A program made the translations under genes and the position numbers. This document shows, one piece after another, positions 54,724 to 63,176 of a DNA stretch of 64,000 nucleotides (position 1 is its first letter; each line of letters starts with the position of its first letter). A model generated the notes under the pieces. That model made no database searches. It had not been told where the DNA came from and worked only from the letters and a program-made list of their open reading frames with translations. The stretch lies in assembly GCA_041397825.1 (NCBI GenBank), contig JAWKVX010000005.1, forward strand, positions 434,001-498,000, in the 5' to 3' direction. This stretch comes from JANNSX01 sp041397825 (GTDB taxonomy: Bacteria > Pseudomonadota > Alphaproteobacteria > Rhizobiales > Hyphomicrobiaceae).

Positions 54724-56238
54724 GTGTTCGACTTGGCAGTCATCGGTGGGGGTGTGAACGGCTGTGGCGTTGCCCGTGATGCAGCGGGCCGCGGCTGCTC
54801 CGTGCTGCTGGCAGAGCAGAACGATCTCGCCAGCGGGACGTCGTCGGCATCGACCAAGCTCGTTCACGGCGGATTGCGCTATCTCGAGCATTACGAGTTT
54901 CGTCTCGTTCGGGAGGCCCTTTCCGAGCGCGAGGTGCTGCTCCGAGCCGCCCCGCACATCATCTGGCCGTTGCGCTTCGTGCTTCCGCATCACCGGGGTC
55001 TCCGGCCTGCTGCCCTCATCCGCCTCGGCCTCTGGCTCTACGACCATCTCGGAGGGCGAGAGATCCTGCCGGGCTCGCGCGGCATCGATTTGACAAGCGA
55101 GCCGTCCGGGGTGCCGCTCCGGAGTGAGTTCTCGCGCGGTTTCGAGTATTCTGACTGTTGGGTGGATGACGCCCGACTGGTCGTCCTCAATGCGCGCGAT
55201 GCCGCCGATCGGGGTGCCGACATCCGTGTTCGCACCGAGGTCGTGGCCGCGACCCGATCGGGCGACCACTGGAGTCTGGTGCTCGAGGACAAGGCGACCG
55301 GACAGCGTGTTGCCGAGAAAGCAAGACTGGTCGTCAACGCCGGAGGACCTTGGGTCGGCGAGGTGCTGAAGCGTCTCACCAGAAGCAGCGCAGCATCGTC
55401 TCGCGTTCGCCTCGTCAAAGGCAGCCATATCGTCGTGCCGAGGCTCTACGAGCACGAAAGGGCCTATATTTTTCAGAATGCCGATCGTCGGATCGTTTTT
55501 TCCATTCCGTATGAGGCCGACTTTACGCTGATCGGCACGACCGACGTGGACTACGCTGGCGATCCTGCCGATGCGGCGATCAGCGCTGACGAGGTCGCCT
55601 ACCTGTGCAATGCGGTCAGCGCCTACTTCAAGACGTCCATCCGTCCGGCCGATGTCGTCTGGACGTATTCCGGCGTCAGGCCGCTCTACAACGAGGGGGG
55701 CGGTGCGGCGCAGGAAGCGACCCGCGACTATGTTCTCGAGCTCGATGGTCGGCCGGGCGAGCCCGTCCTGCTCAACATCTTCGGCGGCAAGATCACGACC
55801 TATCGTCATCTGGCCGAGGAGGTGATGAAGCGGATCGGCCCTTGGCTCCCCAGTGCTAGCCCGCCCTGGACGGCCCGTGCGCCCTTGCCCGGGGGCGAGT
55901 TCCCCGTCCGGGGGTTCGATGACCTCGTCGCCAGACTCTCACAACGCCACCCGGCCGTGCCGGCCGGTGTCGTCCGACGTCTTGCACGGTGCTACGGCAC
56001 GGTCGCGGGTGAGATTCTCTCTGGAACCACGGCGATCGAGGATCTCGGACAGCATTTCGGGGCTGGCCTCTACGAGCGCGAGGTGGTTCACCTCGTCGAG
56101 CGTGAATGGGCAAGGACGGTCGAGGATATTCTGTGGCGGCGGACGAAGCTCGGCCTGCGGCTTGACGCCGGCGAGCGGCAGCGGCTTGCGGATTGGCTGG
56201 CCGCACAGGACCGACAGCTCACCTCGCCGGCGGCCTGA
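54724..56238 (+). CDS. glpD: Glycerol-3-phosphate dehydrogenase (FAD)
   Basis: A 504-residue flavoprotein that oxidises glycerol 3-phosphate to dihydroxyacetone phosphate at the inner membrane. The FAD motif is FDLAVIGGGVNGCGVARDAA at residues 2-21; then GTSSASTKLVHGGLRYLEHY, VNAGGPWVGEVL, GTTDVDYAGDP and NIFGGKITTYRHLAEEVM are hallmark segments. A GTG at 54724 is chosen because it sits two residues from the conserved start of the FAD motif; longer in-frame translation from 54646 would include the operator array. It follows glpR and supplies the enzyme step after import. No glycerol kinase gene is adjacent. Confidence 0.93.
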   Translation: MFDLAVIGGGVNGCGVARDAAGRGCSVLLAEQNDLASGTSSASTKLVHGGLRYLEHYEFRLVREALSEREVLLRAAPHIIWPLRFVLPHHRGLRPAALIRLGLWLYDHLGGREILPGSRGIDLTSEPSGVPLRSEFSRGFEYSDCWVDDARLVVLNARDAADRGADIRVRTEVVAATRSGDHWSLVLEDKATGQRVAEKARLVVNAGGPWVGEVLKRLTRSSAASSRVRLVKGSHIVVPRLYEHERAYIFQNADRRIVFSIPYEADFTLIGTTDVDYAGDPADAAISADEVAYLCNAVSAYFKTSIRPADVVWTYSGVRPLYNEGGGAAQEATRDYVLELDGRPGEPVLLNIFGGKITTYRHLAEEVMKRIGPWLPSASPPWTARAPLPGGEFPVRGFDDLVARLSQRHPAVPAGVVRRLARCYGTVAGEILSGTTAIEDLGQHFGAGLYEREVVHLVEREWARTVEDILWRRTKLGLRLDAGERQRLADWLAAQDRQLTSPAA

Positions 56239-56318
56239 TTGAGCCGCGATTCCGCCGGCCCGCTTCTGACTTCGGCGTGACCGTGGTAAGCAGGGGGTCA
56301 ATCGATGGAATTGGGCCG

Positions 56319-57077
56319 ATGCCGAACATGCCAAACTCAGAGCGCAAGACGCTCATACTGACGGGCGCTTCGCGCGGTATCGGCCACGCGACGGTGAAAC
56401 GCTTCTCGTCTGCGGGCTGGCGGGTCATCTCCTGCTCGCGCCATCCATTTCCGGAGAACTGTCCCTGGGAGATGGGGCCTGAGGACCACATTCAGGTCGA
56501 CCTCGCCGACCCGCATGCGACGGAGCGCGCAGTCGAGGAGATGAGGCAGCGCCTGGAGGCACAAGGCTCGAGACTGCATGCCCTGGTCAACAATGCGGCC
56601 ATCTCGCCCAAGAGCCCGGATGGCGCTCGCCTCGGCTCGATCGACACCTCGCACGCCGACTGGTTGCGGGTGTTCCAAGTCAATTTCTTCGCCTCGATCA
56701 TGCTGGCGCGCGGCCTCCTGGAGGAGCTCGAGCGGGCCAAGGGCGCGGTGGTCAATGTGACGTCAATTGCCGGCAGCCGCGTCCATCCTTTTGCCGGTGC
56801 CGCCTACGCGACCTCAAAGGCGGCGCTCGCCGCGTTGACCCGCGAGATGGCTTACGACTTCGGCCGTCGCGGCATCCGCGTCAATGCCATCTCGCCCGGA
56901 GAGATCGACACATCGATCCTCTCGCCAGGCACCGAGAAGATCGTCGAGCAACAAATACCAATGCGCCGACTCGGCGAGCCGGAGGAGGTCGCGAAAGCCA
57001 TCTACTTCCTGTGCACTGATGCCTCGAGCTATGTGAACGGGGCGGAGATTCACATCAACGGCGGCCAGCACGTTTGA
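56319..57077 (+). CDS. Short-chain dehydrogenase/reductase
   Basis: A 252-residue SDR. The cofactor motif is LILTGASRGIGHATVKRFSS (TGxxxGxG), NNAA is in ALVNNAAISPKSPDG, and the catalytic Ser and YxxxK are in VVNVTSIAGSRVHPFAGAAY ATSK. The C-terminal GRRGIRVNAISPGEIDTSI and VNGAEIHINGG are standard. Either the ATG at 56319 or at 56328 can be the start. It follows glpD by 80 bases and overlaps the next gene. The substrate could be a polyol or a ketone linked to glycerol use, but this is inference. Confidence 0.9.
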   Translation: MPNMPNSERKTLILTGASRGIGHATVKRFSSAGWRVISCSRHPFPENCPWEMGPEDHIQVDLADPHATERAVEEMRQRLEAQGSRLHALVNNAAISPKSPDGARLGSIDTSHADWLRVFQVNFFASIMLARGLLEELERAKGAVVNVTSIAGSRVHPFAGAAYATSKAALAALTREMAYDFGRRGIRVNAISPGEIDTSILSPGTEKIVEQQIPMRRLGEPEEVAKAIYFLCTDASSYVNGAEIHINGGQHV

Positions 57078-58105
57078 TGCGAGGACTGTGCCGAACGGCC
57101 TTGATCGGCTTCGCATTGACCATGCCAGCCAGCGCCGAGGAACCCGCGTCCGAGCCGGGCCCCATCGTCCTGCAGACCGTGCCGTTGCTCGCAACGCCCG
57201 ACGAGGCCGATTTCGGCGATTCGCCGCTCGCTCTGAGGCGACTGAAGATCCGGCTGGTCGACGGCCGATGGATGCGTCTCGTCGATTGCGCAGACGGTCT
57301 TTGCGCGGAGGTGACAGCGCGGGGACCTGGACAGGCGCGGCTGCCCGCCGACGGCGTTGCCGGCACGAGACGGGTCAAAGGCTCGCAGTCAATCATCGAG
57401 GCTTGGCTCTCGGATGCGGTCGAGCGCGAAGGCACGGGTATTCTGCCAGGATCTCTCGCTGGTGCCCTGTCGGCACGGGATCGGGTGGGGCGTGTCCACC
57501 GCTGGGAGCTGCCGCTCGATCGCGCAATCGAGGATGTCGTGCCACGCCTCGCCGATCTGGATGGTGATGGCCAGGACGAGATCGTCGTGGCGATGACCAG
57601 GGCAGGGGAGGGCGCGAGGCTGGCCGTTGTGGGTCTCCGGCAGGACGGACTGGCGTTGATGGCCGAGAGCGAGCCGGCGCCGGGCGGAGTCTGGCGCGAT
57701 CCGGTCGCGATAGCCGATCTGGATGGCGATGGCCACCTCGAGATCGCCACCGTCGCGTCCGGCGATCGCGCGGGACGTCTCGAGGTCTGGCGCTATTCTG
57801 GCGGGCATCTCGAGGTTGGCTGGGGTCTCAAGGGGTTTCGCAGTCATATCCAGGGAACCCGGACGACGGGCATTGCAGCGATCGCCGATATGGATGGCGA
57901 CGGCCTCGCCGACTTGATCGTTCCAGGTCTCGACAGCCCCAGCCTCCGTATCGTCTCCTTCGCCAATGGCGAGGTGGCCGAACCCTATCGGATCGAGCTG
58001 CCCGCCGAGCCCGTGACCGCGATCGGTGCATTTTCGGTCGAAGGTCGAGCCCGGCCGATCGTGGCGGTCGGGCTTGCCGACGCGACGCTGGTGTTGGCTC
58101 GCTAA
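57077..58105 (+). CDS. Exported FG-GAP/VCBS repeat protein
   Basis: A 342-residue protein with a signal peptide (MRGLCRTALIGFALTMPASA) and at least three calcium-loop FG-GAP repeats, marked by ADLDGDGQDEIVVAM near residue 160, IADLDGDGHLEIATV near 213, and IADMDGDGLADLIVPG near 272. These form a beta-propeller in the periplasm or at the surface. Family members bind ligands or act in adhesion; none is assigned here. The ATG overlaps the SDR stop by one base, so it may be co-expressed with glpD and the SDR gene. Confidence 0.85.
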   Translation: MRGLCRTALIGFALTMPASAEEPASEPGPIVLQTVPLLATPDEADFGDSPLALRRLKIRLVDGRWMRLVDCADGLCAEVTARGPGQARLPADGVAGTRRVKGSQSIIEAWLSDAVEREGTGILPGSLAGALSARDRVGRVHRWELPLDRAIEDVVPRLADLDGDGQDEIVVAMTRAGEGARLAVVGLRQDGLALMAESEPAPGGVWRDPVAIADLDGDGHLEIATVASGDRAGRLEVWRYSGGHLEVGWGLKGFRSHIQGTRTTGIAAIADMDGDGLADLIVPGLDSPSLRIVSFANGEVAEPYRIELPAEPVTAIGAFSVEGRARPIVAVGLADATLVLAR

Positions 58106-58117
58106 TCGTCTTTCAGA

Positions 58118-58260
58118 ATAAAGAAAAGCCGGACAAAATGTCCGGCTCTAGTATTGGTTTGCACCTGTTGGGGGCAGGTGCGCGTCCTTGTTCAGTCGAT
58201 GACCAAGGACAGGGAAGGCGCAAAGGGAGGGTACGAGCCTTCACTGCTCTCGCGAACAGT
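58118..58260 (-). ncRNA. AbcR-like (alpha-r15 family) small regulatory RNA candidate
   Basis: Downstream of lsrB on the same strand is a compact structured unit. A promoter-like pair lies at 58267-58296. Then come unpaired anti-Shine-Dalgarno-type motifs CCCTCCC (58225-58231) and CTTCCCT (58211-58217). A hairpin GCACCTG/CAGGTGC follows (58161-58181), and a terminator hairpin AGCCGGAC/GTCCGGCT (58127-58147) is followed by TTTTCTTTATT. In Sinorhizobium and Agrobacterium the tandem AbcR sRNAs, which use such motifs to silence ABC transporter mRNAs, lie next to lsrB/vtlR. Only one copy is seen here. Ends are estimates. Confidence 0.7.
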
Positions 58261-58266
58261 AGAGTA

Positions 58267-58296
58267 ACTATGCCCTAGCGTTCGGCTTCGGAGCAA
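58267..58296 (-). promoter_or_regulatory. Putative sigma-70 promoter of the sRNA
   Basis: On the minus strand a TTGCTC -35-like hexamer (58291-58296) is followed after 18 bases by CATAGT (58267-58272) as -10. Start of transcription would be near 58260. The LsrB-type regulator next door activates abcR genes in relatives, so a LysR site may lie just upstream. Confidence 0.4.
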
Positions 58297-58389
58297 CTGG
58301 CGCCCCCGCATGCCCGTTATGCATGACCGAACGAGCTACGTGCGTTCTGCGCTCGCCGGGCGACGGAAAATGCATCGGTCGCGGCGTCG

Positions 58390-59280
58390 CTAGCCTTTCC
58401 ACTCGCGGGCTTTGGCCACGAGATAGTCCCTGAAAACCTGGACGCGTTTCGAGTTCCTCAGCTCCTCCGGATAGACGAAATAACTCTGGAACTCGGGCAG
58501 TTCGATGCCCTGCATGATTTGCACGAGGTCGGCATCGTCGCTGACCAGATAGTCGGGCAGTACCGCAATGCCGACGCCGCGCCGCGCCGCGTGCTTCAAG
58601 CCATAGATGTTGTCGATCCGCATCACGGGCCGCCGTGGCGCCTGGCCCTCGCGACCAACCGTCTCCATCCAGTTCATCTCCCGTGCCGAGGCGGGCGTCG
58701 AGCCACCGAATCCGAGGAGCCTGTGCTTGTCGAGATCCTCGATGCTGCGCGGCTGGCCATAGCGCTTGATGTAGCCGGTCGAGGCGTAGGCGAAGAGATG
58801 GACGGCAAAGAGCGGTCGGCGGATGAGGTCGCTCCGGCTCGGCTCGCGCAACCAGATCGCGACGTCGGCCTCCCGCATGGACAGATCCAGCTCCTGGTCT
58901 GTCAGAACGAAGTAAAGCTGGATCTCGGGATAGAGCTCGATGAACTCGCCAATGCGCGGCGTGAGCCATGCGGAGCCCAGTCCGACCGGAGTGGTGACCT
59001 TGAGCTCGCCCGAGGGTTTCGCCTTCGTGTCGGCCAACTGTGTGGCGGCCGTCTGCAGCTTCGTGAATACGTCATGCGCCGCGCGGAAGAGGAGCTCGCC
59101 CTGTTCGGTCAAGACCAAGCCACGGGCATGGCGGTGGAAGAGCGAGACCTTGAGCTCCTTCTCCAGCGCGCTCACCTGCCGGCTCACCGCCGACTGGCTC
59201 ATATTGAGCTGATCGCCGGCATGCGTGAATGAGCCGGCTTCCGCCGCGGCATGAAAGATCCGCAGCTTGTCCCAGTCCAT
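58390..59280 (-). CDS. lsrB: LysR-family regulator, LsrB/VtlR type
   Basis: A 296-residue LysR regulator starting MDWDKLRIFHAAAEAGSFTH, with GDQLNMSQSAVSRQVSALEK and ELKVSLFHRHARGLVLTEQG as the DNA-binding part. Sequence and neighbours (trxB upstream, sRNA downstream) match LsrB of Sinorhizobium and VtlR of Brucella, regulators of lipopolysaccharide, redox and AbcR sRNA expression. I find no cysteine anywhere in the protein, although redox-active cysteines have been reported for Sinorhizobium LsrB. The start at 59280 is preferred to an in-frame Met nine codons earlier because it gives the conserved N-terminus. Confidence 0.85.
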   Translation of the reverse strand: MDWDKLRIFHAAAEAGSFTHAGDQLNMSQSAVSRQVSALEKELKVSLFHRHARGLVLTEQGELLFRAAHDVFTKLQTAATQLADTKAKPSGELKVTTPVGLGSAWLTPRIGEFIELYPEIQLYFVLTDQELDLSMREADVAIWLREPSRSDLIRRPLFAVHLFAYASTGYIKRYGQPRSIEDLDKHRLLGFGGSTPASAREMNWMETVGREGQAPRRPVMRIDNIYGLKHAARRGVGIAVLPDYLVSDDADLVQIMQGIELPEFQSYFVYPEELRNSKRVQVFRDYLVAKAREWKG

Positions 59281-59343
59281 CCCGATGGGGCCTGTCCCTT
59301 CTCTCATGTGTTCTGCGCGCCTCGGACTTTCGGAAATGCTTGG

Positions 59344-60309
59344 CTATTCGGCAGCCTTGGCGGTTGAAGCCATGTCGGCAAGAAAGCGCTCCGCTTCGAG
59401 AGCCGCCATGCACCCCATACCGGCGGCCGTGATGGCCTGTCGGTAGGTCTCGTCGGTGACATCGCCGGCGGCGAACACCCCGGAGGCGCTGGTCACTGTC
59501 GAATCCGGCGCCGTGATAATGTAGCCGTTGGGCCGCATCTCGACGTGTCCCTTGAACAGCTCGGTCGCCGGTTGGTGGCCTATCGCAACGAAAACACCGT
59601 CTATGGGCCGTTCGGTGACGGCTCCGGTCTGCACGTTCTTGAGCTTGACGGCCGATACCTTCTTCGGCTCGTGGCTCCCGATGATCGCTTCGAGTGTCGT
59701 GTTCCAAAGCACCTCGATCTTCGGATTCTTGAACAGTCGATCCTGCAGAATCCGCTCGGCGCGAAAGGTGTCACGGCGATGAACGACGGTGACGGTCTTG
59801 GCGAAGCGCGTGAGGAAGAGCGCCTCCTCGACGGCCGAGTTGCCGCCGCCGACGACGAGCACAGTCTTGTCACGGAAGAAGAAGCCGTCGCACGTCGCGC
59901 AAGCCGAGACGCCAAAGCCTTGGAACTCCTGCTCTGAAGCGAGCCCGAGCCACCGCGCCTGGGCGCCGGTGGCAATGATCAGCGCCTCGCAGGTATAGGT
60001 GCGTCCCGAATCGCCCTTGAGCACGAAAGGCCGACGCTTCAAGGAAACGTCGACGATGTGATCGTTGACGATCTCGGTGCCGACATGGACGGCCTGCGCC
60101 TTCATCTGCTCCATCAGCCATGGGCCTTGGATGACATCCGCAAAGCCGGGATAGTTCTCCACGTCGGTTGTGATGGTGAGCTGTCCGCCGGGCTGAATGC
60201 CTTCGATCATCATTGGTTTTAGAAGCGCCCGGGCCGCATAGATTGCGGCGGTGCAACCGGCCGGTCCCGAGCCGATGATGATCACCTTGGCATGCTTTTT
60301 CTCAGACAT
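59344..60309 (-). CDS. trxB: Thioredoxin reductase
   Basis: A 321-residue NADPH-dependent flavoenzyme reducing thioredoxin. FAD motif IIGSGPAGCTAAIYAARA is at residues 11-28, the redox pair is in SACATCDGFFFRDK (CATC), and the NADPH motif is VVGGGNSAVEEALFL with HRRDTFRAERI. FAD-binding GVFAAGDVTDETYRQAITAA is near the C-terminus. It lies 63 bases upstream of lsrB on the same strand, the standard arrangement in Rhizobiales. Confidence 0.95.
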   Translation of the reverse strand: MSEKKHAKVIIIGSGPAGCTAAIYAARALLKPMMIEGIQPGGQLTITTDVENYPGFADVIQGPWLMEQMKAQAVHVGTEIVNDHIVDVSLKRRPFVLKGDSGRTYTCEALIIATGAQARWLGLASEQEFQGFGVSACATCDGFFFRDKTVLVVGGGNSAVEEALFLTRFAKTVTVVHRRDTFRAERILQDRLFKNPKIEVLWNTTLEAIIGSHEPKKVSAVKLKNVQTGAVTERPIDGVFVAIGHQPATELFKGHVEMRPNGYIITAPDSTVTSASGVFAAGDVTDETYRQAITAAGMGCMAALEAERFLADMASTAKAAE

Positions 60310-60481
60310 GTCTGAGAGGCTCCTCTGAGTGTCGGCCGCACCATAGTCATGGGCAAGCTATGCAGTCAATGCATAGGTGAGGTCAGGGCGGGCATTGGAC
60401 GGGGATAGTCGGCCGCGCGAGGCTTGTCGATGGTGCGCATTGTAGCGCAAGGACGCCGCAGCGGGCGCAATCTCCGTGGGT

Positions 60482-60495
60482 TTGACCTTTGTCAA
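60482..60495. promoter_or_regulatory. FixK/FNR-type box upstream of ccoN
   Basis: TTGAC-CTTT-GTCAA is a perfect dyad matching the FNR/FixK consensus (TTGAT/C-N4-G/ATCAA). It ends 84 bases before the ccoN start, a normal position for oxygen-responsive activation of the cbb3 oxidase. Confidence 0.8.
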
Positions 60496-60579
60496 TTGCG
60501 GCGACAGGGTGGCACGCTAGAGACGCTGCGAGTCTACGAACGACCGGCCGACAGTGTGTCGCGCGGGGGGAGAAAACAA

Positions 60580-62243
60580 ATGGGCCTTTCAGAACGACGG
60601 ACAGAGCACGTCGCCTTTGGCGATGCGCTGATGCTCTTGGTGCTGGCTGCAGGGGGTGTTCTAGGAATTTTCATAGCCTTGCGGACGAGCGATGTGAACA
60701 TGACCATTCACGGGCTCATCTTCGCACTGTTCGCGGCGGGCGGGATGCTCGCGATCTTCTCCTCGTTCACCCGCCGAAAGGGTGGGGCGGTCGCCGAGAC
60801 CTACAATGACGGGGTCGTGCGGGCCGGTGTCATCGCCACGGTCTTCTGGGGCGTCGCGGGATTCCTCGCCGGCGCCGTCATCGCATGGCAGCTCGCCTTT
60901 CCGGCACTGAACCTCGATCTTCCGTGGACGAGCTTCGGCCGCCTCCGGCCGTTACATACGTCAGCGGTGATTTTCGCTTTCGGCGGCAACGCGCTCCTGG
61001 CGACCTCGTTCTATGTGGTCCAGCGGACGTGCCATGCGCGGCTTGCCGGGCGGTGGGCGCCCTGGTTCGTCTTCTGGGGTTATCAACTCGTCATCGTGAT
61101 GGCCGCCACTGGCTATCTGCTCGGCGTGACGCAGGGCAAGGAATACGCAGAGCCGGAATGGTATGTGGACCTCTGGCTGACGATCGTCTGGGTCGTCTAT
61201 CTACTGGTCTTTCTGGGGACGATCTGGCGCCGGAAGAGCCGCATATCTACGTGGCCAACTGGTTTTATCTGGCCTTCATCGTGACCGTGGCGATGCTTCA
61301 CATCGTCAATAACCTGTCTGTGCCGGTCTCACTGACCAGCTCGAAGAGCTACGTCGTCTACTCCGGCGTGCAGGATGCGATGACGCAATGGTGGTACGGC
61401 CATAATGCGGTCGGCTTCTTCCTTACCGCCGGCTTCCTGGCCATGATGTACTACTTCGTGCCGAAGCGGGTCGAGCGGCCGGTCTATTCCTACCGGCTCT
61501 CCATCGTGCATTTCTGGTCGCTAATCTTCCTCTATATCTGGGCTGGTCCGCATCACTTGCACTACACGGCGCTGCCCGATTGGGCCCAGACGCTCGGCAT
61601 GACCTTCTCGGTGATGCTGTGGATGCCGTCCTGGGGCGGGATGATCAACGGTCTGATGACGCTTTCCGGGGCATGGGACAAGCTGCGCACCGACGCGGTG
61701 GTGCGCATGCTCGTCGTCTCGGTCGCGTTCTACGGCATGTCGACATTCGAGGGGCCGCTGATGTCCATCAAGGCCGTGAACTCGCTCTCCCATTACACGG
61801 ATTGGACCATCGGCCACGTTCATTCCGGGGCGCTCGGCTGGGTCGGCATGGTTTCGTTCGGCGCCATGTATTGCCTAGTCCCATGGCTGTGGAAGCGTCG
61901 CGGTCTCTATTCGATCCGCCTTGTCGAATGGCACTTCTGGCTCTCGACGATCGGCATCCTGCTCTACATCACCTCGATGTGGGTGTCGGGCATCATGCAG
62001 GGCCTGATGTGGCGGGCGTACGATAACCTGGGCTTCCTGCAGTACTCTTTCGTCGAGACGGTGGAGGCGATGCACTGGCCCTACATCATCCGTGCGACGG
62101 GCGGCTCGCTGTTCGTCCTGGGGGCGCTGATCATGGTCTACAACCTGTGGCGTACGGCGCGAGGTGACGAGTCGGTGGATCTGGCCGAGCAGCCAGCCAT
62201 CGCCGCGGCGCCCGAGCTCCGCGATATGGCACCGGCAGAATAG
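60580..62243 (+). pseudogene. ccoN: cbb3-type cytochrome c oxidase subunit I, one frameshift
   Basis: Catalytic heme-copper subunit of the high-affinity cbb3 terminal oxidase. From the ATG at 60580 (GGGGGAGAAAA upstream) the frame reads through GLIFALFAAGGMLAIFSS, LHTSAVIFAFGGNALLATSF and VVYLLVFLGTIWRRK, then breaks near 61236. The next frame continues as EPHIYVANWFYLAFIVTVAM, WWYGHNAVGFFLTAGFL, YIWAGPHHLHYTALPDWAQT (Cu ligand His pair), TIGHVHSGALGWVGMVSFGA to the end. One missing G (AAGGAG read as AAGAG) restores a 554-residue protein. All other residues look under constraint, so this is either a very recent mutation or a sequence error. Confidence 0.85.
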
Positions 62244-62254
62244 GAGGCTGCGTC

Positions 62255-62986
62255 ATGGGTTTGAAACACGCCATACTCGAAAAGCACTCGCTGCTCCTTC
62301 TGGTCGGCATCCTGGTTACGGTCGCCGTCGGCGGACTGGTCGAGCTAACGCCGCTCTACTATCTCAGAATCGACCATCGAGAAGGTGAAGGGCATGCGGC
62401 CCTACTCGCCCCTCGAGCTGGCCGGGCGCGACATCTACGTTCGTGAAGGTGTTACGTCTGTCACAGCCAGATGGTCCGCTCTCTTCGCGACGAGGTCGAG
62501 CGATACGGTCACTACAGCCTGGCGGCCGAGAGCATGTACGACCATCCATTCCAATGGGGCTCGAAGCGAACGGGTCCGGATCTGGCTCGGGTCGGCAACA
62601 AGTATTCCGACGACTGGCACATGGCACATATGAAGGATCCCCGCGCCGTCGTGCCGGAGAGCATCATGCCCGCCTATCCGTGGCTCGCTGAGCGTCGTCT
62701 CGACTACGCGGAGATCACGGACAAGCTGCGGACGCAGGCGATGCTGGGCGTGCCCTACACGCAGGAGATGATCGACAACGCGGCGGCCGATGTCGAGCGC
62801 CAGGCCAACCCGGATGCCGACGGGGCGGACGGTGTCACCGCACGCTATCCGAAGGCCCAAGTCAGGGTGTTCGATGGTGATGCTGCGACCGTGACAGAGC
62901 TCGATGCGGTGGTCGCCTATCTCCAAATGCTCGGAACGCTCGTCGAGTTCGCGGACTACGACGAGAGCGGACCGAACCTCCGATAG
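62255..62986 (+). pseudogene. ccoO: cbb3-type cytochrome c oxidase subunit II, two frameshifts
   Basis: Membrane-anchored monoheme cytochrome subunit. It begins MGLKHAILEKHSLLLLVGIL with the membrane anchor; an extra base near 62364 moves the frame to IEKVKGMRPYSPLELAGRDI YVREG; a lost base near 62449 returns it to the first frame as CYVCHSQMVRSLRDEVERYG with the CxxCH heme motif at 62450-62464. It then runs to FADYDESGPNLR at the stop. The axial Met segment ESIMPAYPWL is present. The two shifts cancel, but the first frame has a stop in between. Restored length is about 243 residues. Confidence 0.85.
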
Positions 62987-62996
62987 GCACGATGTC

Positions 62997-63176
62997 ATGA
63001 CCTACGAGACCGTCGTTCAACTCTCGCAAACAACGACTCTTATCTTCTTCATCCTCCTGTTCCTGGCGGTGCTTGTCTACGCTTTCTGGCCTTCCAACAA
63101 GGCCAAGTTCGAGCGCGCAGCGCACGTACCGCTGGAGCAGGATCCGGATTACGATCAAGGCCGGGGGCCCGCATGA
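62997..63176 (+). CDS. ccoQ: cbb3-type cytochrome c oxidase subunit IV (CcoQ/FixQ)
   Basis: A 59-residue single-helix protein that stabilises the cbb3 complex: MTYETVVQLSQTTTLIFFIL LFLAVLVYAFWPSNKAKFER. The helix, the following basic NKAKFER and the acidic tail LEQDPDYDQ are typical of FixQ. It is the only member of this operon without a frameshift. Its end overlaps the ccoP start by four bases. Confidence 0.88.
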   Translation: MTYETVVQLSQTTTLIFFILLFLAVLVYAFWPSNKAKFERAAHVPLEQDPDYDQGRGPA

